From Acinetobacter sp. ANC 4558 (GTDB lineage: Bacteria > Pseudomonadota > Gammaproteobacteria > Pseudomonadales > Moraxellaceae): 64,000 bases of DNA. The stretch covers positions 62,001 to 126,000 of the forward strand of contig NZ_NEGH01000010.1 in NCBI RefSeq assembly GCF_002135375.1. The letters are read 5' to 3'. How positions within the stretch are numbered: position 1 is the stretch's first letter; the number at the start of each line of letters is the position of its first letter. Made by a program: the position numbers and the translations under genes. The notes under the pieces are model-generated. The model worked only from the letters and a program-made list of their open reading frames with translations. It was not told the origin of the DNA and did no database searches. Below, in pieces: positions 56,193-64,000 of this stretch.

Positions 56193-56555
56193 TTATGCTT
56201 TAGAGATCAATCTTTTTATTCCAAGATTGCCTAAAATACCTACCTGTAAACAGAGGAAACTCAATAATAAAAGCTGCCAGAGTTGCTGTGGAATTTGTTT
56301 AAAGACATCTAAAAATAATGCAATAAATGCAACAATGAGTAAGGCTAAAATTGTTGAATGGATATATTTGTTGGATACGGCTTTTTGAGCCAGAAAGTAA
56401 CCAATAATAGCAAATCCAATGAAAAATAGAGGCGTGATTAAACGCTCAAGCTGTTGTTTTTCTAAAAATTGATAACCAATCATGGTAATTAAAAATACAA
56501 CTAAAATCATAGCAAAAAGTAAACTAATACCAAACGCAAAATATTTAAAACTCAT
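56193..56555 (-). CDS. Small integral membrane protein
   Basis: A 120-residue protein with four predicted membrane helices (about residues 5-27, 39-58, 66-84 and 91-110), a short polar loop EKQQLERL after the first helix, and KRLISK at the end. No family was recognised and no catalytic motif is visible. It lies downstream of mutS on the same strand with 74 nt between. A GAGGGC hairpin at 56603-56623 stands between them, so it may have separate transcription. Confidence 0.6.
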   Translation of the reverse strand: MSFKYFAFGISLLFAMILVVFLITMIGYQFLEKQQLERLITPLFFIGFAIIGYFLAQKAVSNKYIHSTILALLIVAFIALFLDVFKQIPQQLWQLLLLSFLCLQVGILGNLGIKRLISKA

Positions 56556-56602
56556 AAGTCAGCATCATTATTTAGTTGATTGAAAGGAATATCGATGTAA
56601 TG

Positions 56603-56623
56603 GCCCTCTTATAAAAGGAGGGC
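56603..56623. other. Hairpin between mutS and the membrane-protein gene
   Basis: Stem GCCCTC (56603-56608) with GAGGGC (56618-56623). It is 7 nt past the mutS stop on the minus strand but lacks a T-run there, so terminator function is uncertain. Confidence 0.4.
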
Positions 56624-56629
56624 TATCTT

Positions 56630-59260
56630 TTATACTTTAAGTTGTTCTTTTAAAGCATAAAGTTGTTCAAGCGCTTGGCGCGGAGTGAGGTTATCTACAT
56701 CAATAGATTGTAGTAATTCTAAAGCTGGAGATGTTTTTTCTATTTCAATAATACGTTCAAGGACTTCAGCTTGTTGCTCTTCTGCGAATAAATCATTTTG
56801 AACGGCTAGATTTATTCCTTTGTTTTGCTGGTTCTCTAAAATCTTTAAGCGATTTTGAGCCTCTTTAATGACATTGGCAGGTATTCCAGCAAGTTTAGCA
56901 ACTTGTAAACCATGACTCTGACTGGCTGGTCCTGATTGGACTTTATGCAATAAAATTAAATTGCCATTCATTTCTTTGGCAGTCACATGATAGTTATCAA
57001 TACCAGATTCTTTACTTAATTCAGTTAATTCAAAGTAATGTGTTGCAAATAAACATAAACATTTAATGCGTTTGGCTAAATCTAAAACACAAGCCCAAGC
57101 TAAAGATAGACCATCATAAGTACTAGTTCCACGCCCAACCTCATCCATTAAAACTAAAGATTGATTGGTCGCATGATGTAAAATTTGCGATGTTTCTGTC
57201 ATTTCAACCATAAAAGTTGATTTACCAGTAGATAAATCATCTGCAGATCCAATACGGGTGAATATTCGATCAATTGGTCCTAATGTTACTGCTTGTGCAG
57301 GGACAAAACTTCCACAATATGCCAGTAAAGTAATTAAAGCTGTTTGGCGCATGAAGGTCGATTTACCCCCCATATTGGGACCCGTAATAATAGCCAAACG
57401 ATGATTAAAACTGAGTGAGGTATTATTGGGAGTAAATGCAGTTTTGCTTAATAATTCGACGACTGGATGGCGACCAGCTTGAATTTGAATTCCCATTTCA
57501 GGGCTGAATTCTGGTCGAGTCCAGTTTTTTTGGCGAGCTTGAAAGGCAAAATTGGCAATTAAGTCGATTTGAGCGACTGAGCTGCTCATCATTTGAAGTT
57601 GTGCAATATCTTCACGTAATTCTTCAAGAAGCATTTCAAAAAGCATTTTTTCACGTGCTAGTGCGCGAGACTCACTGGAAAGTACTTTATCTTCAAATAA
57701 TTTAAGTTCAGGTGTGATGTAACGTTCAGCATTTTTTAAGGTTTGACGACGAATATAATGTTCAGGTGCTTGAGAGGCTTGACCACGGGTCAGTTCAATA
57801 TAATATCCACTGACACGATTATAACCAATTTTTAAATTATTGATGCCAGTGGTTTCACGCTCTTTTATTTCTAAATCAATTAAGAATTGCCCAGCATGAT
57901 CCCGTATTTTTCGCAATTCATCCAATTCAGAATCAAAACCTTCTGCAATTACATTGCCATCTCGGAGTAAAACAGGTGGATTTTCAACGATGGCAGATAA
58001 GAGTCTTTGATGAAGTCCACCAAAGTCACCTAATTCATCATTAAGTTGATGGATTAATCCAGTTGTTTTATCCTTTAGAATGGGCTGAATCGCGTGCCGT
58101 AAAAATGGAATTTGTGCACAGGCTTGTCGAAGTTGCACTAAGTCTCGTGGGCGAGCGCTGCCTAATGCGATACGACTTAAAACACGTTCAATATCGCTTA
58201 TTTCTTTTAATACGAGTCGTACAGGTGATTCATGGTAGCCTGCAATTAAAAGTTGGATTGCATCTAAGCGTGCATCTAAAATTGCGGTATCACGTAAAGG
58301 CTGCATTAATGTTCGGCTGAGTAAACGACCTCCCATTGCCGTTTGGCAGTCATTAATCAGTTGAAATAGTGATGTTCCATGTTCAAATAGCGGAACAATT
58401 AATTCTAAATTACGACGCGTGACAGGATCTAAGGCAATAAAGTCACTACTTTGTTCTAATTGAATAGATCGAATATGAGGCAAAGCAGTTTTTTGGGTTT
58501 CTTTTGCATAGTGAATTAAAGAAGCTGCTGCCGCTTTTGCAAGGGGGAGATGATCTATACCAAAACCAGAAAGCGTTGCTACAGACAATTGATCACATAA
58601 GGTTTTTTGTGCATTATTTAAGTTAAAATCGACATTGGGACGTTTTGTTATAGGACATTCGATTTGTTTTTTAATGCTTTCAATAATATTTTGATCGACA
58701 ATATCTTCATCAATTAAGAGTTCACTTGGCATGATTCGAGCCAGTTCAATCATGAGCTGTTCTGGCTGGTATTCTTGTTGTTGAACTTTGAAAATACCAG
58801 CACTTAAATCTAATAACGCAATACCAATTTGATTTTGCTGAATACAAATCGCAACGAGATTTGAACTTTGATGCGCATTAAGTAAAGCATCATCGGTAAG
58901 TGTTCCTGGTGTGATAATTCGAACAACGCCGCGTTCAACAGGTCCTTTCCCTGTAACTTCTCCAAGCTGTTCACAGATAACAACAGTTTCTCCTTTTTTG
59001 ACTAAACGAGCCAAATAGCCTTCAGCAGCATGAAAAGGGACACCAGCCATCGGGATAGGGTCACCATTGGCTTTCCCGCGATGCGTTAAAGTAATCCCTA
59101 AAAGTTTAGCCGCTTTGTGTGCATCTTCAAAAAATAGCTCATAAAAGTCACCCATACGATAAAACATTAAAGAATGTGGATGTTGAACTTTTACAGACAT
59201 GTACTGTTGCATCATTGGGGTAAGCGTTGAAAAATCAGTCATGTGCGCAGCAAAGTTCAT
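56630..59260 (-). CDS. mutS: DNA mismatch repair protein MutS
   Basis: MutS recognises base mismatches and starts repair with MutL. The 876-residue protein has the mismatch-binding [11 protein letters not shown] (Phe and Glu contact the mismatch), the connector and lever domains, and the ATPase with Walker [26 protein letters not shown] and the dimer-interface ATHYFELT. The C-terminal part includes the helical tail after residue 800. Length is typical. The first ATG (59260) and one six residues later (MTDFS) are both possible starts. Confidence 0.96.
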   Translation of the reverse strand: MNFAAHMTDFSTLTPMMQQYMSVKVQHPHSLMFYRMGDFYELFFEDAHKAAKLLGITLTHRGKANGDPIPMAGVPFHAAEGYLARLVKKGETVVICEQLGEVTGKGPVERGVVRIITPGTLTDDALLNAHQSSNLVAICIQQNQIGIALLDLSAGIFKVQQQEYQPEQLMIELARIMPSELLIDEDIVDQNIIESIKKQIECPITKRPNVDFNLNNAQKTLCDQLSVATLSGFGIDHLPLAKAAAASLIHYAKETQKTALPHIRSIQLEQSSDFIALDPVTRRNLELIVPLFEHGTSLFQLINDCQTAMGGRLLSRTLMQPLRDTAILDARLDAIQLLIAGYHESPVRLVLKEISDIERVLSRIALGSARPRDLVQLRQACAQIPFLRHAIQPILKDKTTGLIHQLNDELGDFGGLHQRLLSAIVENPPVLLRDGNVIAEGFDSELDELRKIRDHAGQFLIDLEIKERETTGINNLKIGYNRVSGYYIELTRGQASQAPEHYIRRQTLKNAERYITPELKLFEDKVLSSESRALAREKMLFEMLLEELREDIAQLQMMSSSVAQIDLIANFAFQARQKNWTRPEFSPEMGIQIQAGRHPVVELLSKTAFTPNNTSLSFNHRLAIITGPNMGGKSTFMRQTALITLLAYCGSFVPAQAVTLGPIDRIFTRIGSADDLSTGKSTFMVEMTETSQILHHATNQSLVLMDEVGRGTSTYDGLSLAWACVLDLAKRIKCLCLFATHYFELTELSKESGIDNYHVTAKEMNGNLILLHKVQSGPASQSHGLQVAKLAGIPANVIKEAQNRLKILENQQNKGINLAVQNDLFAEEQQAEVLERIIEIEKTSPALELLQSIDVDNLTPRQALEQLYALKEQLKV

Positions 59261-59557
59261 GTATGGAGAATCCTATAAAAATCAGCTTGATCAAGATTGA
59301 AAAAAGAAATGGGCATGCAATGCAAATATAGCATTCAATTAATTGCCGAATGATTTTAACAAAATAAAAAATAATGAGTTTGAAAAAATGCTAAATTTAA
59401 TCATTTAATTGTTCTATATAGCATGAAATGATACATAGATACTATGTGCGTTATTAAAATGATGATACATGGATATAACACTTTTGAATTATTTTATCTT
59501 AACAGCTGATAGATCACGCGCAATGTAGTGTGTACAACATTACGCATGATTTGAGTA

Positions 59558-61597
59558 TTATTTTTTAATGGTTGGATTAGTTATCGATTGTTGATTAAGC
59601 TCTGTTAGATGAAGTCGTAAAATTCTACGTAATTCTAATACCGCTTCAGGTGTTTCTTGAATGGAGTGTCCACCATGAATAATCTTTTCAGATAATGCGC
59701 CATCTAAATGAGCGCTGCTATAGGGCACTATTCCATCATTAATGATTTCAGGATCTGTACTATTGGTAATATTTCCCATAATACTGTGAAATTTAAGACC
59801 TTTACGAGGTTGAATATCTTTTGTTATTGCTGTGAAATCAGAATTTTTACTTAAATCACTGGGTCCATTTTGTATCAGTCCATATCCAACATCTTTACTA
59901 AAATCTTTAATATTAATTTCACCTTGTAACGTATCGGCAAACGCATTGAGGAAGGCAACAGGAAGACGAATCACTTTTCGTAATGCACGAGTGAACCAAC
60001 GGTCTGCATAAGCCGTTCCTCTATGAGGCGCCGATAGAAATACAGCACGGCTAAAGTAAGGCAAAGGTTCAATTTCAAGTCTGGCTTGGAACAAAGAATC
60101 CGTTTCAATTTGCACTGTACGTTTTTTACTACTCGTCAGCTCCATTGCTTTATGTTTAAGATCTGCTTGACTCACCAGTAAACGAGAAATAATGCCGCCC
60201 ATACTATGACCAACAAGAACGGCATCTTTATAGGCCGAGTCTTTTGCGTCGACCAGTTCAAAACCTTGTTGAATGATGGCATTAATTTGATAACGGCTTT
60301 CTAATATGGGCATATTGGTCGAATAAAATACTTGCCAAATTTGATAATGATCACGTAAAACACTATCGCCCATAATATCATTGGTTAATCGAATCCATGC
60401 TTCTGGACTGCTGGCTAAACCATGAATTAAAACAATGACTTTTTTATTGGGATTATAGGGCTCTAGCATATAAAGATGTGGCATAGTTAAATTTTCATCT
60501 CGATCGATGAGCGTTAAATATGCTGCTTTATTGAGATTATTTTCTGCAAGCCATAGTCCATAGGGTGCAGAAAAATTTGCTGCAAGCGGGTAGGTTTTAC
60601 CTTCAATTTTGGTTTGATCATATAAATAGGGATTAAATATTTTTAATTGAAATTCAGTTTGATTCAGAATATCTTTTTGCGATGAAGGTTGAGTCGGTTC
60701 AGCCGTAATTGTGGTTGCTAAGTATCGAGCAGGATGTAAATTGGGGTTACCACCTTCAGGGTACTTATAATGTAATGGGTCCACAATATATTTAGTTTTA
60801 TCGCCTAAATCATTTTTAGTTTCATCTGATAAAACAATGAGAAATTCTGAGCCAAATCCATCACGACGAATGATTGAGCGTAAGCCTGAAAAGTTCATAT
60901 TGTAGCTAGGCGTCAGTTGTTCAATGGAATCCCCAGTTTTACTTTTTAGCATATGGGAGTGTTCATAATTGACTTTATACGTACTATCGCCAATTTTGAG
61001 TTCATGAATTGATTCTTTGGTGCTATGTCTCATCGTATAGACTTGAACTAATTCAGCGATCGCTTGATTGTAGAAATCGCGAATTTGAACTTGTCTGTTA
61101 TCAAAGATACGATCTTCGGGTTGACGTTCAGTTTTAAATAAATAGGCATAACTATATCGAATACTTTGATCAAGCATCGCGAGTTCTTCATCTAGGCATT
61201 TTTCATAAATTTCTTTTTCAGCTGCTTGTTTTTCTAAAGATTTATGATGACTCAAAATGCTAGTTTTACAGTTTGATGAAGCTTTAAGCGCTTGTGCTTT
61301 TGCAAGATATAATTCACTTGCGGTAGAAAGCATCATTTCGTTGGGGATTTCAGAGATACCTTTAATTTCATCAACACAAGATTTAGGCTGATCTGAACAA
61401 ATCTTAGCATCTTTACCTGCCATAGAAAGAACGTTTAAACTTGCTTCACTGAGCTTATTACGTGAAATAATGCTCTCACGTTCATTGGCAATACTGACAT
61501 TGAAAGCTTGTTGCTTTACGCTAACGACCTGACATCCTGCGCTGAAAATAATCGTGCCAAAAAGACTAAATAATGTTAGTTTTTTTATGGAATTCAT
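59558..61597 (-). CDS. Lipase-like alpha/beta-hydrolase lipoprotein
   Basis: A 679-residue protein with a lipoprotein signal (FSAGC, Cys22). The first 360 residues, mostly helical with four cysteines (Cys67, Cys74, Cys110, Cys134), were not matched to a family. The C-terminal part is an alpha/beta-hydrolase: VLIHGLASSPEAW near residue 390 is the oxyanion region, GHSMGG contains Ser465, and a DGIVPYSSAHLDG and HSIQETPE end likely carries the acid and His. It fits surface lipases or acyltransferases of the PGAP1/esterase type. The gene is alone, with a strong terminator upstream of its promoter. Substrate unknown. Confidence 0.75.
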   Translation of the reverse strand: MNSIKKLTLFSLFGTIIFSAGCQVVSVKQQAFNVSIANERESIISRNKLSEASLNVLSMAGKDAKICSDQPKSCVDEIKGISEIPNEMMLSTASELYLAKAQALKASSNCKTSILSHHKSLEKQAAEKEIYEKCLDEELAMLDQSIRYSYAYLFKTERQPEDRIFDNRQVQIRDFYNQAIAELVQVYTMRHSTKESIHELKIGDSTYKVNYEHSHMLKSKTGDSIEQLTPSYNMNFSGLRSIIRRDGFGSEFLIVLSDETKNDLGDKTKYIVDPLHYKYPEGGNPNLHPARYLATTITAEPTQPSSQKDILNQTEFQLKIFNPYLYDQTKIEGKTYPLAANFSAPYGLWLAENNLNKAAYLTLIDRDENLTMPHLYMLEPYNPNKKVIVLIHGLASSPEAWIRLTNDIMGDSVLRDHYQIWQVFYSTNMPILESRYQINAIIQQGFELVDAKDSAYKDAVLVGHSMGGIISRLLVSQADLKHKAMELTSSKKRTVQIETDSLFQARLEIEPLPYFSRAVFLSAPHRGTAYADRWFTRALRKVIRLPVAFLNAFADTLQGEINIKDFSKDVGYGLIQNGPSDLSKNSDFTAITKDIQPRKGLKFHSIMGNITNSTDPEIINDGIVPYSSAHLDGALSEKIIHGGHSIQETPEAVLELRRILRLHLTELNQQSITNPTIKK

Positions 61598-61666
61598 TAT
61601 GAATTTATCTAGATGACTGCTTCAATCCATAATACGATGATTCTTTTAATTTTCAATTATAAAAAT

Positions 61667-61697
61667 AAAAAAAAGATCGATAAACGATCTTTTTTTT
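61667..61697. terminator. Terminator between the lipase-like gene and the repeat lipoprotein
   Basis: Stem AAAAAAAAGATCG (61667-61679) with CGATCTTTTTTTT (61685-61697), loop of 5 nt. It ends the minus-strand transcript of the 61712-62623 gene. Confidence 0.85.
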
Positions 61698-61711
61698 GAA
61701 CACTATTCTCG

Positions 61712-62623
61712 TTATTTAGGCGCTAAAACTTGCCAAACATTCCAACGATTTTGAGTTTGTACCTCTTTAATCAAACGATCGGCAACTTGTGCTTCTTGAG
61801 GAAATTTGATTTTGTAATTATTGAGCATTTGAATGGCATTTTTCTTTTGTTCTAAGGCTAAATAATTATTGACTGAAACTAAATATGCCTCTTGAACGCC
61901 ACCACTCATTGCTTTATCTAAGTATTGAATCGCTTCACGTTGACCGCCGCCTTCGGAAAGTCCAAAACCAAACCAAAAGTTCGTTTCAGGATCATTTCTA
62001 TCTATTTTTAATAGGCGTTGCGCATAAGTCAAAGATTTCGTGGTATAAGCGGCACCTAAATCTAAGTTTCGGCCTAATACACTGGCTTTGAATGCGCGTA
62101 TTAATACATCATAAGATGCATTATTGTTTGCGGCTAACTCATCAAGTTGAGTACTCACTTGTCTGAGTTTTCTTTCTAATCCACGACGTTCTTGGCGATT
62201 AGTATAACGAGGCGGATAGTGGCGTGCTTGACCTTCTAAAGTTTGCAAGAGCTCATCAATCTCTGTCACATCCAATTCATTGGCAGTGGCTAAAACAGCA
62301 TATTTCATTGAACGAGTTTTGCTATTAACTGTTGGAATAATTAATAGATTTTTATCTAATGTAATTTTCTGCGATGGATTACTTGGATTTGCAACTATCA
62401 TTTTCGCAACAGGCTGTATTGACGCTTTTAGAAGATTGGCTTCAAATACTGGTGGTGCACTGTAGTCGAATGGGTTATATGCGTAAAATGGTGCTGAAAG
62501 ATCTGGTTCTGTAAATATAATAGAGTCTTTGGTGATTACGGCAGGCGTATTATCTGGAGCTTTAGTCGCACATGCAGTTAAAACAGAAACGCTAAGTAAG
62601 GCTATTGCCAAAGGCTTAAGCAT
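61712..62623 (-). CDS. Repeat-containing lipoprotein
   Basis: 303 residues from the ATG at 62623, with a lipobox VLTAC (Cys18). Upstream in-frame ATGs to 62701 exist but would add a non-signal segment, and GGAAG precedes 62623. The second half has two or three TPR-like helical pairs: DPETNFWFGFGLSEGGGQREAIQYLDKAMSGG and EAYLVSVNNYLALEQKKNAIQMLNNYKIKFPQEA. The first half contains a short coiled coil (RQERRGLERKLRQVSTQLDEL). No family name was recognised. An outer-membrane-anchored scaffold or assembly role is possible but unproven. Confidence 0.65.
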   Translation of the reverse strand: MLKPLAIALLSVSVLTACATKAPDNTPAVITKDSIIFTEPDLSAPFYAYNPFDYSAPPVFEANLLKASIQPVAKMIVANPSNPSQKITLDKNLLIIPTVNSKTRSMKYAVLATANELDVTEIDELLQTLEGQARHYPPRYTNRQERRGLERKLRQVSTQLDELAANNNASYDVLIRAFKASVLGRNLDLGAAYTTKSLTYAQRLLKIDRNDPETNFWFGFGLSEGGGQREAIQYLDKAMSGGVQEAYLVSVNNYLALEQKKNAIQMLNNYKIKFPQEAQVADRLIKEVQTQNRWNVWQVLAPK

Positions 62624-62736
62624 AGTAATGATCTTCCAATAATTTTTTCTTGAATATAGGGTTTTGCACATTAGCCAGTCTAAAAAATGTCTGACTAACA
62701 TGCAAGTAATAGGATGTTAAATCACGTGAAAATCTT

Positions 62737-63546
62737 TCACGCTTTAGATTGCTGACTTTGCGCTTCGCATTCACGTCTGACATCTTCAATAATTTTTAAT
62801 TCTTCTTGGCTAAATGGATGTTCATTTAACACTTGCTGCGTAAATGTCGGATCTAATAACGACAAACGCTGACATAAATTATTCATACGTTTTTCATTAT
62901 ATTGAATTCGATCGAGTAAGACACGCATACCTTCAAGCATCGGATCAGATTGATCTTGTGTTGCTGCATAGGGTTGGAAGCCAATACTTTCAGCATAATC
63001 TCGACGACGTGATTCTTCATCATCTTTCGGTTTATCTTTAGTAATGAAACGCGCAGGATTACCAACAGCTGTGGTGTTAGCAGGCACGCCTTTGGTGATG
63101 ACAGCATTTGAACCTACTTTGGAGTTTTTTCCAATCGTAAAAGGTCCTAATATTTTGGCACCAGCACCAATAACAACGCCATCTTCAAGTGTTGGATGAC
63201 GTTTGCCTTTATTCCATGTTGTACCTCCTAAGGTGACACCATGGTAAAGCGTAACATCATCACCAATTTCAGCAGTTTCTCCAATCACGACACCCATACC
63301 ATGATCAATGAAAAAACGTCTACCAATTTTTGCACCAGGATGTATTTCAATGCCTGTTGCAAAACGGCTGAAAGAGGATAATAAGCGTGCAGAGCCTTTA
63401 CAGTCTTTTTTCCATAACTCATGCGCCACACGATGCATAAGTAATGCGTGAATGCCTGGATATGTAGTTAAGACTTCAAGAGTATTTCGTGCAGCGGGAT
63501 CGCGCGCGAAGACAGCTTGGATATCTTCTTTGAGCTGTTTAAGCAT
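62737..63546 (-). CDS. cysE: Serine O-acetyltransferase CysE
   Basis: CysE acetylates serine to O-acetylserine, the first step of cysteine synthesis. The 269-residue protein has a helical N-terminal domain and a left-handed hexapeptide-repeat domain: [44 protein letters not shown] with the catalytic His, then [28 protein letters not shown]. The C-terminal tail past residue 190 is longer than the minimal family form and less conserved. Its start overlaps the trmJ stop by 1 nt (TAATG), so the two are translationally coupled, as in other gammaproteobacteria. Confidence 0.95.
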   Translation of the reverse strand: MLKQLKEDIQAVFARDPAARNTLEVLTTYPGIHALLMHRVAHELWKKDCKGSARLLSSFSRFATGIEIHPGAKIGRRFFIDHGMGVVIGETAEIGDDVTLYHGVTLGGTTWNKGKRHPTLEDGVVIGAGAKILGPFTIGKNSKVGSNAVITKGVPANTTAVGNPARFITKDKPKDDEESRRRDYAESIGFQPYAATQDQSDPMLEGMRVLLDRIQYNEKRMNNLCQRLSLLDPTFTQQVLNEHPFSQEELKIIEDVRRECEAQSQQSKA

Positions 63547-64000
63547 TATTGATGATCCTTTTCCTGACCAATTTTTTCAGTTTTTTTCCACGTACCGTTA
63601 TTGAGCGCTTGTACACGACTAAAAATTCCGCGGAGTAAATGATATTCCATACGATCTAATTGTATACGTCCAAAAAGGCGACGCAAGCGTAATGGTAATA
63701 ATCTTGGATTTCTAGGATCTAAAAACTCAATTTCGGCTAACATTTTTTCAATATGCGGATAAAATTGTTCCATTTGTTCGTGAGTAACAAGTGGTTCATC
63801 CCATTGCATATCTTCAGTTTCAGTGACATGCATATTGGCATTAGAATCAGTTTCTTTACCAATAATGTCAATAGCTGACATGCGTAATTCATAACAAATC
63901 ACTTGAATAGCTTGAGCAACATTGAGTACACCGTAAAGATCATTGACTGGAATGGTCAGATGATAATTCGCCAAAGCCAATTCTTCATTGGTTAAACCAC
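63546..64000 (-). CDS. trmJ: tRNA/rRNA 2'-O-methyltransferase TrmJ, partial
   Basis: The C-terminal part of a SPOUT methyltransferase that modifies position 32 of tRNAs. It enters from beyond the window end. The visible part reads [39 protein letters not shown] and a C-terminal region with [35 protein letters not shown]. These match the conserved end of TrmJ. The frame is open through 64000, so the gene is cut by the window edge rather than broken. It overlaps cysE by 1 nt. Confidence 0.9.
   Translation of the reverse strand, partial: GLTNEELALANYHLTIPVNDLYGVLNVAQAIQVICYELRMSAIDIIGKETDSNANMHVTETEDMQWDEPLVTHEQMEQFYPHIEKMLAEIEFLDPRNPRLLPLRLRRLFGRIQLDRMEYHLLRGIFSRVQALNNGTWKKTEKIGQEKDHQ

Overview
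The window is AT-rich gammaproteobacterial chromosome, most probably from an Acinetobacter species. The evidence is an RNase HI–DnaQ fusion, the lactate operon lldP-lldR-lldD-dld, the trmJ-cysE and rpsU/tsaD neighbourhoods, and Acinetobacter-like protein sequences throughout. No phage, transposase, CRISPR array or plasmid gene was seen. The window mixes conserved housekeeping blocks with several accessory modules.

Layout. (1) 0.27-3.4 kb: a Tat-signal protein with nitrilase-superfamily hallmarks, followed by its own tatA-tatB-tatC set. (2) 3.9-9.8 kb: the lactate operon, preceded by three copies of a GntR/FadR-type operator. (3) 10.4-16.0 kb: a four-gene E. coli common pilus (ECP/Mat, alpha-fimbria) operon, ecpABCD, with a strong hairpin between the major pilin and the rest. 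(4) 16.1-19.0 kb: zapA with a coiled-coil partner, divergent from ygfB-pepP. (5) 19.5-29.6 kb: two accessory modules lying between pepP and ubiH, genes that are adjacent in E. coli and Pseudomonas. One is an MFS/AraC/opine-dehydrogenase-like/3-hydroxyacyl-CoA-dehydrogenase-like cluster. The other is a yhiI-rbbA-yhhJ-type ABC exporter. (6) 29.8-38.3 kb: ubiH-ubiI, a short SutA-like acidic protein, rsmI divergent from yraN-dolP, an esterase, nudC and rnhA-dnaQ. (7) 38.5-47.1 kb: a long LysM lytic transglycosylase (MltD type) followed by yejABEF. (8) 47.4-52.3 kb: a lipoprotein, three identical tRNA-Glu genes, bepA, yqeY, rpsU and tsaD. (9) 52.3-56.0 kb: a two-unit Lrp/AsnC regulator divergent from an MFS transporter-amidase pair. 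(10) 56.2-64.0 kb: a small membrane protein, mutS, a lipase-like lipoprotein, a repeat lipoprotein, cysE and the truncated trmJ, all on the minus strand.

How the parts work together. The lactate block imports both lactate isomers and oxidises them to pyruvate, under a lactate-responsive repressor. The pilus block encodes pilin, chaperone, usher and tip adhesin. The AraC-linked cluster looks like an uptake-plus-dehydrogenation pathway for a small N-substituted amino acid or hydroxy acid, of unknown substrate. MltD next to YejABEF suggests release and re-import of peptidoglycan fragments. The Lrp-like regulator probably controls uptake and hydrolysis of an amide.

The most interesting signals are four: the Tat system paired with one candidate substrate; the tandem AraC-type half-sites with 20-21 bp spacing before the opine-dehydrogenase-like gene; the three direct repeats with 30-31 bp spacing between the Lrp-like regulator and its divergent operon; and the 10.6 kb accessory block that splits a conserved gene neighbourhood.
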